Part shown: one piece after another, positions 54,353-63,044 of the stretch
Position numbering within the stretch: position 1 is the stretch's first letter
Layout: every line of letters begins with the position of its first letter
NCBI GenBank assembly: GCA_963701815.1
Contig: CAVPBN010000046.1
Span: 186,001 to 250,000, forward strand
Direction of reading: 5' to 3'
Length of the DNA: 64,000 nucleotides
Source of the DNA: AP-15 sp963701815
Lineage (GTDB): Bacteria > Pseudomonadota > Alphaproteobacteria > ATCC43930 > CGMCC-115725
Made by a program: the position numbers and the translations under genes
Notes under the pieces: model-generated
Told to the model about the DNA's origin: nothing
Database searches by the model: none
What the model saw: the letters and a program-made list of their open reading frames with translations, nothing else

Positions 54353-54382
54353 TTGACACCCCCGACCGGCGTTCCCTACCTA
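54353..54382 (+). promoter_or_regulatory. metX: putative metX promoter
   Basis: TTGACA at 54353-54358 and TACCTA at 54377-54382 with 18 bp between, upstream of metX. The -35 is a perfect consensus; the -10 is weak. Transcription from it would leave a leader of about 75 nt before GTG 54466. Confidence 0.4.
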
Positions 54383-54465
54383 ACAGCCCCGAAACGAGAA
54401 CCGAAGCTCGCCGGGCGATGGTGCGGCCGGCTGCGGCCGCGCGGGCGCCGGCCCAGGAATTTCTT

Positions 54466-55638
54466 GTGTCTATCTTGACCTCGACCCTCTCGCGCTCGTC
54501 TGCCGGCACGCCCTGGCCCGGAGCGCAGTTGCTCGTGACCGAACCGCTGCGGCTCGATTGCGGGGTCGATCTCGGCCCGTTCTCGATCGCCTACCAAACC
54601 TACGGCACGCTGAACCGGGACCGGTCGAACGCGATCTTGATTTGCCACGCGCTGACCGGCGACCAGTTTGCCGCCGATCCGCATCCGATCACCGGCAAGC
54701 CGGGCTGGTGGTCGACCCTGATCGGCCCTGCCGGCGTGCTCGACCCCGAACGGTATTTTCTGATCTGCGCCAATGTCCTGGGCGGCTGCATGGGAACCAC
54801 CGGCCCGCAGGACCCGAACCCGGCGACCGGCGAGGCCTGGGCCTTGTCGTTTCCGGTGATCACGATCCGCGACATGGTCCGGGCCCAGAAGCGGCTGATC
54901 GAGCATCTCGGCATCAACTCGCTGTTTTGCGTGATCGGCGGGTCGATGGGCGGCATGCAGGCGCTGCAATGGGCGGCGAGTTACCCCGAGGCCGTGTTCG
55001 CGGCAGTGCCGATCGCCGCGGCGGCGCGGCATTCGGCCCAGAACATCGCCTTTCATGAAGTCGGGCGGCAGGCGATCATGGCCGACCCGGACTGGTGCGG
55101 CGGGCAATATCTGAAGCTTGACCGGCGTCCGGCGCGGGGGCTCGCCGTCGCCCGCATGGCGGCTCACATCACTTATCTTTCCGAGGCGGCGCTGCACCAC
55201 AAGTTCGGACGCAATCTGCAGAATCGCCGCGCCGTTACATATGGGTTCGACGCCGATTTTCAGGTCGAGAGCTATCTGCGGCACCAGGGCAGCACGTTTG
55301 TCGACCGGTTCGACGCGAACTCCTATCTCTACATCACCCGAGCGATGGATTATTTCGACCTGGCGGCCGAGCGCGGCGGATCGCTGCCGGCGGCGTTTGC
55401 CGCGACGCCCACGCGCTTTTGCGTGATCTCGTTCACCAGCGACTGGCTGTTTCCGACATCCGAGGCCCGCGAACTGGTGCAGGCGCTGAATGCCGTGGCG
55501 GCCAATGTCAGCTTTGTCGAGGTCGAGACCGAAAACGGCCACGACGCATTTCTGCTGCACGAGCCCGAGCTGTTCGAGACGCTGCGCGGCTTCCTCGCCG
55601 GATGCGCCGAGCATCGCGGTCTGCCGCGATCCCGGTAA
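54466..55638 (+). CDS. metX: homoserine O-acetyltransferase
   Basis: 390 residues of the alpha/beta-hydrolase MetX family, acylating homoserine with acetyl-CoA (some members use succinyl-CoA) in methionine synthesis. Nucleophile Ser160 in GGSMGGMQALQWA, Asp326 in FTSDWLFPT and His359 in NGHDAFLL form the triad. Also GPFSIAYQTYGTLN and HALTGDQFAADPHP. GTG 54466 is chosen because AGGA lies seven bases before it; the frame extends upstream to ATG 54418 and GTG 54334 without conserved sequence. Stop overlaps the metW start (TAATG). Confidence 0.94.
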   Translation: MSILTSTLSRSSAGTPWPGAQLLVTEPLRLDCGVDLGPFSIAYQTYGTLNRDRSNAILICHALTGDQFAADPHPITGKPGWWSTLIGPAGVLDPERYFLICANVLGGCMGTTGPQDPNPATGEAWALSFPVITIRDMVRAQKRLIEHLGINSLFCVIGGSMGGMQALQWAASYPEAVFAAVPIAAAARHSAQNIAFHEVGRQAIMADPDWCGGQYLKLDRRPARGLAVARMAAHITYLSEAALHHKFGRNLQNRRAVTYGFDADFQVESYLRHQGSTFVDRFDANSYLYITRAMDYFDLAAERGGSLPAAFAATPTRFCVISFTSDWLFPTSEARELVQALNAVAANVSFVEVETENGHDAFLLHEPELFETLRGFLAGCAEHRGLPRSR

Positions 55639-56315
55639 TGCCGATAGCGGTCGATCTCGCCGGCGCCGGTCCTGCGCCGGCTTCCGCGGCCGTCGCCGCC
55701 GATGATTTGCGCCGCGATCTGCGGCTGATCGCGGATATGATCGAGCCCGGCGCCAGAATGCTCGACATCGGCTGCGGCGATGGCGCTCTGCTGGCCTATC
55801 TGGCGCGGCACAAGCGGGTCGACGGCCGCGGCGTCGAATTGAGCCAATCCGGGGTCAACGCCTGCGTCGGCCACGGTCTTTCGGTGATACAGGGCGACGC
55901 GGATCGCGATCTCGAAGCCTACCCGGCCGGGGCCTTCGATGTCGTCGTGCTGAGCCAGACATTGCAGGCGACGCGCAACCCGCGGCAGGTGATCGAGGCG
56001 CTGGTCCGCATCGGCCGGCGCGCCATCGTCTCGTTTCCGAATTTCGGGTTCTGGAGGATTCGGCTGAAGCTGCTGGTCGGCGGGCGGATGCCGATATCGC
56101 ACCTGCTCGCCAATCCGTGGTACGAGACCCCGAATATTCATCTCTGCACGATCCGCGATTTTGTCCTTCTGTGCGACGAGATAGGGGTCCGGGTCGAGCG
56201 CGGCGTCACCCTCGACCGGCATGGGCGGCCCTATTCGCTCGATCCGCATGGCGCCCTCGCCAATCTTTTGGCCGAGCAGGTCGTCTTTGTCCTGTCCGGG
56301 CGTCATCCCGCCTGA
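55638..56315 (+). CDS. metW: methionine biosynthesis protein MetW
   Basis: 225 residues of the MetW methyltransferase-like family, always found with metX and needed for full homoserine acylation in some bacteria. SAM-type motif MLDIGCGDGALLAYLARH, then VELSQSGVNACVGHGLSVIQ, VVVLSQTLQATRNPRQVIEA, IVSFPNFGFWRIRLKLL and PISHLLANPWYETPNIHLCT, the last two diagnostic of MetW. Starts at the TAATG overlap with metX, so translationally coupled. The 3' end overlaps the convergent methyltransferase by 13 bp. Confidence 0.94.
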   Translation: MPIAVDLAGAGPAPASAAVAADDLRRDLRLIADMIEPGARMLDIGCGDGALLAYLARHKRVDGRGVELSQSGVNACVGHGLSVIQGDADRDLEAYPAGAFDVVVLSQTLQATRNPRQVIEALVRIGRRAIVSFPNFGFWRIRLKLLVGGRMPISHLLANPWYETPNIHLCTIRDFVLLCDEIGVRVERGVTLDRHGRPYSLDPHGALANLLAEQVVFVLSGRHPA

Positions 56316-57064
56316 CCGGACCGAAACCGCGCGCTCTGCCGCGGCAGCCCGGGCGAAGCCGGCGCGTAGACGAGACGCCGGCGCGGCGCCCGGGCCGCCG
56401 TCGGCTTGGCGTATATCTGCTTTGCGGCCTCGATCAGCACGACCCCGGCGATGGTCGGGAACCAGCGGATGCCGATCCGCTCCCAGGCCGCGGCCGAGCG
56501 CAGCATCATGCGCTGCCGCGCCGGGGGGACGAACAGAGCCGTCGCCGATGCGACCGGCGTGAACAGATCGTCGCGCAACAGCTGCGACAGCTGCGCCATC
56601 GTGTAGGGCTGGCCGGAGCCGAACGGGGTGCGGTCGAGACGGGCCCAGATGCCGCGCCGGTTGGGCGCCACGACCAGCAGCCGGCCGCCGCCGGCCAGCA
56701 CGCGCCAGATCTCTTTGAGCATCTGCCCGACCTCGTCGCTGGTTTCGAGCGCATGCACCAGCAGCACCCGGTCGATCGAGTAATCGGCGAACGGCAGCTC
56801 GCCTTCATCGGCCAGCGCTACCAGATTGCGGTCGTCCGCGGGCCAGCCGAGCACGCCCAGCGCCGCCGGCATCACCGCCGTCGTGCGCTCGGTTTCGGCC
56901 GACACCGCCGAGAGGAAAGGCGTCGCATAACCGATGCCGAGCAGCCGCTGGCCGCGCAAATCGGGCCAGACGCCGCGGATCGCGCGGCGGATCATCCGCC
57001 GGGCGACCTGGCCGAGGCCGGTCAGGTAGAAATCCCTCAGGTCGATGACATCGGGCATCGACAT
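56303..57064 (-). CDS. class I SAM-dependent methyltransferase
   Basis: 253 residues with a UbiE-like SAM fold: RLLGIGYATPFLSAV (motif I, less canonical than usual), ADEGELPFADYSIDRVLLVH, ALETSDEVGQMLKEIWRVLA, GGGRLLVVAPNRRGIWARLD and TPFGSGQPYTMAQL. The latter segments recur in an alphaproteobacterial family often beside the gloB/metW region. Substrate unknown. ATG 57064 or 57058. The gene is convergent with metW. Confidence 0.87.
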   Translation of the reverse strand: MSMPDVIDLRDFYLTGLGQVARRMIRRAIRGVWPDLRGQRLLGIGYATPFLSAVSAETERTTAVMPAALGVLGWPADDRNLVALADEGELPFADYSIDRVLLVHALETSDEVGQMLKEIWRVLAGGGRLLVVAPNRRGIWARLDRTPFGSGQPYTMAQLSQLLRDDLFTPVASATALFVPPARQRMMLRSAAAWERIGIRWFPTIAGVVLIEAAKQIYAKPTAARAPRRRLVYAPASPGLPRQSARFRSGQAG

Positions 57065-57289
57065 ATTTTAGCATGGGCGGAGCGGCTGGCGGCAGCGGCA
57101 GCCGAAACTCGCCGCCTGGTACGCGGATGCCGAGCAATCGCCGTCGATGCAGGCGACCAAGCCGCCCTCAGGTTAAATTGCGTTCGATAGCCGTTTTGGG
57201 CAAGTCGCCGAGAAACCCCGCGCTCTGCGAGCCGATAATTTCCCAACCTCGTGTTCTGGTTCCGAAGTTACTTACGATAAATTCATCGT

Positions 57290-57379
57290 TGTCATTGCGA
57301 GCACAGCGAAGCAATCTCGGGCACGGCCTCAATTGGGGCGCGATTGCTTCGTTGGCCTAGCGGCCAGCTCGCAATGACA
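57290..57379. repeat. REP-like inverted repeat
   Basis: Left arm TGTCATTGCGAGCACAGCGA continuing to GAAGCAATCTCG (57290-57319), right arm the inverse ending GCTCGCAATGACA (57367-57379) with a CGATTGCTTCG counterpart. The arms pair over 25 or more bases around a loop of about 20. It shares TGTCATTGCGAG and GAAGCAATC with the inner arms of the element at 6801-6971, identifying a dispersed palindromic family. Lies in the gap between the methyltransferase start and the phaB stop. Confidence 0.75.
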
Positions 57380-57412
57380 GCTATTCTGATAGTATACGAC
57401 TTAAGGCGGCGC

Positions 57413-58135
57413 TCAATACATGTGCTGGCCGCCGTTGATCGACAGCGTCGAGCCGGTGATGAAATCGGCGTCGTCGGCGACCAGGAACAGGACCGTGCGG
57501 GCGATGTCCTCGGCTTTGCCGAGCCGGCCGACCGGGATGCGGGCGATGATCTTTTCCAAAACCTCGGCCGGCACCGCGCGCACCATCTCGGTGTCGACGT
57601 AGCCGGGCGCAATGGCGTTGACGGTGATGCCGCGCGCCGCACCCTCCTGCGCCAACGCCTTGGTGAACCCGTGGATGCCCGATTTGGCGGCGGCGTAGTT
57701 GACCTGGCCGTACTGGCCGGCCTGGCCGTTGATCGAGCCGATGTTGACGATGCGGCCAAAACCGCGCAGGCGCATGCCTTCGATGACCTGCCTCGACATG
57801 TTGAAGCACGAGGTGAGGTTCGTCTGGATCACCGCGTTCCACTGTTCGAAGCTCATCCGGTGCATCGTCGAATCGCGGGTGATCCCGGCATTGTTGACCA
57901 GGATGTCGGCGGGTCCCAGCGCCGCCTCGATCGCCTTCACGCCCTCGGCGCAGGCGTGGTAATCGCTGACGTCGAATTTGAACACCGGGATCCCGGTTTC
58001 ACCGGTGAATTGCTGCGCCGCTTGGTCGTTGCCGGCGTAATTCGCCGCCACGCGATAGCCGGCACTCTTCAACGCGACCGAGATCGCGCGGCCGATACCG
58101 CGCGTCCCGCCCGTCACCACCGCCACTCTCGCCAT
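57413..58135 (-). CDS. phaB: acetoacetyl-CoA reductase
   Basis: 240-residue SDR that reduces acetoacetyl-CoA to (R)-3-hydroxybutyryl-CoA with NADPH for polyhydroxybutyrate. VTGGTRGIGRAIS at the N-terminus, NNAGITRD, and the catalytic segment GSINGQAGQYGQVNYAAAKS with Tyr147 and Lys151; NAIAPGYVDTEMV and GSTLSINGGQHMY are specific to PhaB/FabG-like reductases. Downstream of phaA on the same strand with 116 bp between. No phaC or phaR is in the window. Frame intact. Confidence 0.93.
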   Translation of the reverse strand: MARVAVVTGGTRGIGRAISVALKSAGYRVAANYAGNDQAAQQFTGETGIPVFKFDVSDYHACAEGVKAIEAALGPADILVNNAGITRDSTMHRMSFEQWNAVIQTNLTSCFNMSRQVIEGMRLRGFGRIVNIGSINGQAGQYGQVNYAAAKSGIHGFTKALAQEGAARGITVNAIAPGYVDTEMVRAVPAEVLEKIIARIPVGRLGKAEDIARTVLFLVADDADFITGSTLSINGGQHMY

Positions 58136-58172
58136 GCGTCCCTCCCTACCGGCCGTCGGCCCGACGGCCCTC

Positions 58173-58251
58173 CCGATCGGGCTCGCCCGGGCCGATCACG
58201 CTCGCCCGGGCCGGATCACTCTCGCCTGGGGCTAATCACTCTCGCCCGGGG

Positions 58252-58263
<12 letters not shown>
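58173..58263. repeat. 20-bp minisatellite at the phaA 3' end
   Basis: About four imperfect copies of a 20-bp unit (consensus near GATCACTCTCGCCCGGGGCT) from 58173 to 58263. The terminal unit overlaps the last codons and TAG stop of phaA, and each unit carries a version of that stop region. Likely arose by slipped replication from the gene end. Confidence 0.75.
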
Positions 58264-59427
<1,164 letters not shown>

Positions 59428-59781
59428 CAGAAGATCTCCTCGCAAGGTTGACGCCAATGTGGGCAGCGATCGGCGAATGTAAAAGCCGCGGTCGCCCGCT
59501 GTCCAGCCGGCGCGCGGACCGCGGGCCCCGTCACGGGGCCGCGCCGGTGTGCGTGCGGATGATCCCCGGCAGCAGCGGCGCGGCGCAAACGGCAGCTGTT
59601 TGTGTTCGCGGCGGCGCTCTCGACCGCGGCAGAATTTGGCGCGGCGCGCGGCGATGAAATGGGTCCAGCCGCTTTTCTCGCAGGGGGTCGGTTTTTGCGC
59701 GCCGATCGCGCAATGCGCGGCTTTTCCGTCGGCAGTGCTTTCGGGCGCGTTTGCAGCCGATATCGGATCGAATTGCAGCCT
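59428..59781. other. intergenic region upstream of phaA
   Basis: 354 bp between phaA and the aldolase end. No gene with recognisable family, no phaR-like repressor, tRNA or repeat. It is expected to hold the phaA promoter on the reverse strand. Confidence 0.4.
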
Positions 59782-60505
59782 TCACCCACGCTGCGAGGGT
59801 AAAATACGGCGACCCGCATCGAGCAGTATATCGCTGACCCACGCCCCTTGCATCACGTCCCCTTGCATCCTGCGCCCGGCCTGGCGGATGCGCCGCGCAA
59901 TTTCCTGCATTGTCTTGACGACTTCCGGATGGTCGGGCTGGCCGGGATAGCCGAGGCTTTGGGCGAAATCGTTTGGGCCGATGCTGTAGAGGTCGATGCC
60001 CGGCACCGCGAGAATGGCGTCGAGGTTGTCCAGCACGGCGACATCTTCCAGCAACGCGCACACCAGCATCTGTTCGTTTGCCTCACGGTAGTACGCCGCC
60101 TTGTCGGCGATCCCGGCATTGTAGTCGGTGCCCCGGTTGGCCCCGAACGACCGCTCGCCGAGCGGACCGAAATAGCACGCCCGCACGAGCTGGCGGGCGT
60201 CCGCCTCGGTGGCGATGTGCGGGCCCAACTACGCCCATGATCCCGCGATCGAGATAGCGCAGGATGGTCGATGAGCCGATGTCCGGCACCCTGGCGATCG
60301 TCGTCAAATTATGGCGTTCGGCGGTCCGGCAGAGGTCCTCGAGCTGGTCCAGGCCGAACGGCCCATGCTCGCCGTCGATGAAGACGAAATCGAAGTCGAG
60401 CTTCCCCAGAATGTCGATCACCCATGGCGACGGGAAGGAAAGGTTGTAGCCGTAAGCCTTGCGTCCGGCGCGCATGGCGGCTTTGACCCGGTTGGGTTGC
60501 TTCAT
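59782..60505 (-). pseudogene. HpcH/HpaI-type aldolase, one frameshift
   Basis: Class II 2-keto-3-deoxy acid aldolase/citrate lyase beta-like barrel. N-terminal YGYNLSFPSPWVIDILGKLD, FVFIDGEHGPFGLDQLEDLC (the GEHG catalytic and metal region) and PDIGSSTILRYLDRGIMGVV; the frame then breaks near 60228 and resumes as MGPHIATEADARQLVRACYF, GLDLYSIGPNDFAQSLGYPG-like IDLYSIGPNDFAQSLGYPG and VSDILLDAGRRILPS. Corrected length about 240 residues. Cleaves an unknown 2-oxo-hydroxy acid. ATG at 60503-60505. In the same direction as the binding protein upstream. Confidence 0.85.
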
Positions 60506-60664
60506 CCGTGTGTCCTCATTTGTGCGGCGACCGCGGTCTGATCGTCCCATCCTGTCGGTGTTTGGCCCGTTAGCAGCGGCCGAGCTGCACCGGGAGAAGC
60601 GAGTCGTCCAAGATAAGGTGCAAAGCACCGAACGGGCAACGGTCTCTATGCGGCAATTCGGTCA

Positions 60665-61711
60665 TTAAGCGGCGTACAGCCGGTCAATAAAGCCGCTTCG
60701 TTCGAGTTCATCGATGAACGATGAGTCGGCGATGTCGGATTCCTTCAGTGACATCGCATCCGGGTACGTCTTCGCTAGAAATTCCCGTAGCCTCGGCATT
60801 CCAGGGAGCAGAGGGCTCGGCACCTTCCGGAACACCGCCACGTGGAAGGCCCAGAGGTCATTGGCCGCCTTCCGGTCTTCGATGCTCAGGTAATGCTGCA
60901 GCAGCGGTACGACGACATCCGGCCTGGTCTTAAACAGGTGGATCGTCTCGACGAAGCCACGCATGATATTCCTCACGAGTTCACGGTCCGAGGCGATCAA
61001 TTTGCGGGTGGTCGCGAACACGGAGGGCGTGCCGAACTCATTTAGCGGAAAGGCATTCCAGCCATAGCGTGCTTCACCAACGAACCGCAGATCGATCGGC
61101 AATGCGCCGGCGTCGATCTCTCCAGCCGCCAGCGCCGCGTAGATTCGATCGAACTTGACCAGCGGCAGGTAGGTTGCACCGGCGCCTGCCTTCTCGATCG
61201 TCAGCCGAGCGGTGATGCTTGTCTGGCCGGTTTCCGTGAGCACGCCGACCTTCTTTCCAGAGAGTTGTGCCAGCTCCGTTATCTCCTTCCTGGTCATGAT
61301 GAAGGAGTTAGGGAATTCCTCTGTGGGCGTTGCAAGGATAACGACATCGCGGCCTTTGAGGACTTCTGCAGCGACGACGAGGGCGCCGGTATGAGCAAAC
61401 TCCCAATCGCCGCGAATGAGCCCCGCTGCCGCCTCCGGGCCTCCGACAGCGATTGCCGGCACGGTCATGTCGATACCATACTTTTCAAACATGCCGGCTT
61501 CGGCCCCGATCCAGGCGGTGCTTTGCCAGGTTGCACGCAATCCCGTCGCCGCGCGAACCGGCCGAGACGCTGCCGGAACGCCTCGCGACGATGCCGAATG
61601 TGGGACGATGACCGCCGCGGCGGCGGCGAGATGCAGAAATTTGCGGCGCGAGACCGCCGCCAGTTCTTCGCGTCCTTGCGCGCGTGAGGGTCGATCTGCC
61701 CGAATCGCCAT
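60665..61711 (-). CDS. ABC transporter substrate-binding protein (NMT1/TauA type)
   Basis: 348 residues. N-terminus carries a twin-arginine-like signal (VSRRKFLHLAAAAAVIV), so export may use the Tat path. Mature protein: GLRATWQSTAWIGAEAGMFE, KYGIDMTVPAIAVGGPEAAA, GLIRGDWEFAHTGALVVAAE, LSGKKVGVLTETGQTSITAR and AAGEIDAGALPIDLRFVGEA, the pattern of NitT/TauT-type receptors for sulfonates, nitriles or pyrimidines. No permease or ATPase is in view. Divergent from an AraC regulator, a probable controller, and 160 bp upstream of the aldolase gene. Ligand unknown. Confidence 0.87.
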   Translation of the reverse strand: MAIRADRPSRAQGREELAAVSRRKFLHLAAAAAVIVPHSASSRGVPAASRPVRAATGLRATWQSTAWIGAEAGMFEKYGIDMTVPAIAVGGPEAAAGLIRGDWEFAHTGALVVAAEVLKGRDVVILATPTEEFPNSFIMTRKEITELAQLSGKKVGVLTETGQTSITARLTIEKAGAGATYLPLVKFDRIYAALAAGEIDAGALPIDLRFVGEARYGWNAFPLNEFGTPSVFATTRKLIASDRELVRNIMRGFVETIHLFKTRPDVVVPLLQHYLSIEDRKAANDLWAFHVAVFRKVPSPLLPGMPRLREFLAKTYPDAMSLKESDIADSSFIDELERSGFIDRLYAA

Positions 61712-61846
61712 TGCGGCCTCCTGATGCAAAGCAGCAGCGCAGACATAGCTCGGGTCGTCCCCTCCAGGCTTGGGCTGGGCGGGAATGAAGCGCGGACTGG
61801 ACGGGACTTTGCCCCCTCTGTTAGCCTCACCTGCGGGTGACGGAGC

Positions 61847-62809
61847 ATGCTTGGTGCTGCCATGATCCACCATGCAGCGGAGCTCGTTCGGGTGCGCGGA
61901 CGCGCCGTGCAGTCGCTATATAAGCGCGGAGTGACTTGGGTTTCGTTCGTGCCCATGCCAGATCGTGCCGGGGGCATCAACTTCGCGATCCGAAAGCTGC
62001 CCGGCCTTGGTCTTCTTTCGGGAACAGTCGAAGGAATTCGCCACGAACACACGCGCGAGGACAACGACGACGATTTCAGTTTTCACCTAAACCTCAGCGG
62101 GCTCAGCGTCGTCGCAGCCAGGGGTAGCGAGACGATCCTTCGCGATGGTGACGCCATGCTGCTCAGCTATACCGAGTCACGCACGATCCTACGCCCGGGG
62201 TCTGTCTACCACCGGGTTCTTCGACTACCTCGCGCAACGCTTGCGCCACTTGTTCCCCACATCGACGATGCCGTCCTTCGCGCGATCCCGCGCGGAACCG
62301 GCGCACTAACCCTGTTGTCGCGTTACGCCGGCGCATTGATGGGCGATCCGGCCCTGGAGGCGCCGGAAACGCGGCAACTGGTCGTCCATCACCTCTGCGA
62401 TCTCATTGCGGTCACGCTCGGCGCGACACGTGATGCCGCCGCAGCTGCGGAGAGACGCGGCATACGCGCGGCCCGACTGCGCGCGATCAAGAGCGACATC
62501 GAGGATCATCTCATCGATCCGGACCTGTCGACATCGGCAGTGGCGAAACGTCACCGCATCTCGGCCAGCTATGTCCGCAAGCTGTTCGAAGGCGAGGACA
62601 CGTCCTTCTCGGAGTTTGTGCTCCTTCGTCGGCTCGTGCGGGCATATCGCCTGCTGACCGATCCGCGATGGGCCGGCCGAAACATCGCATCAATCGCGTT
62701 CGCATCGGGCTTTGGGGATTTGTCCTATTTCAACCGAGCGTTCAAGCGGCTCTACCGGACCACCCCTTCGGATGTTCGATCCAACGCGATCGATCGCAAG
62801 GACATCTGA
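61847..62809 (+). CDS. AraC family transcriptional regulator
   Basis: 320 residues. The C-terminal 100 have two helix-turn-helix units: DPDLSTSAVAKRHRISASYV then RNIASIAFASGFGDLSYFNR and FKRLYRTTPSDVRS, the AraC/XylS DNA-binding signature. The N-terminal part (VSFVPMPDRAGGINFAI, ETILRDGDAMLLSYTES) is cupin-like and should bind an effector, as in the AraC-binding-like domain group. Transcribed away from the NMT1-type binding protein with 135 bp between starts; it likely controls that gene and itself. ATG 61847 or 61862. Confidence 0.9.
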   Translation: MLGAAMIHHAAELVRVRGRAVQSLYKRGVTWVSFVPMPDRAGGINFAIRKLPGLGLLSGTVEGIRHEHTREDNDDDFSFHLNLSGLSVVAARGSETILRDGDAMLLSYTESRTILRPGSVYHRVLRLPRATLAPLVPHIDDAVLRAIPRGTGALTLLSRYAGALMGDPALEAPETRQLVVHHLCDLIAVTLGATRDAAAAAERRGIRAARLRAIKSDIEDHLIDPDLSTSAVAKRHRISASYVRKLFEGEDTSFSEFVLLRRLVRAYRLLTDPRWAGRNIASIAFASGFGDLSYFNRAFKRLYRTTPSDVRSNAIDRKDI

Positions 62810-63044
62810 CAGCGGGTCGACTTGTTGCGTGCTTTCTACCGCGGTCACCTCTCAGCGGCTGGCTGCTAAGGGGCAAATCCCGTCAAAAAAATCGACCATC
62901 AGGAAGGGCAGCATCACGCCGATTCCGGCGCGCCGCCCGCCCGGGCCTGGCCGGCGCGATGATCACCGGGTATCCACCTGTTGACTCTGTCCGAGCTGTC
63001 TTTCACCGTTCGCAAGGTATTTTCAGCTTCGGACGACACACACC

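Noticed and set aside
54288..54465. SAM-II riboswitch upstream of metX
   Set aside because: Alphaproteobacterial metX leaders often carry one, but the GATTTAA, TTGC-GC and GCTAAA elements are not found here. Covariance-model search would settle it.
59428..59781. Possible phaR-type repressor next to phaA
   Set aside because: Looked for in all frames because it is often adjacent; no similarity seen.
62869..62960. Hydrophobic peptide frame on the reverse strand before the CinA-like gene
   Set aside because: Only about 20-30 codons (MLPFLMVDFFDGICPLAASR) with no ribosome site or family; could be chance.
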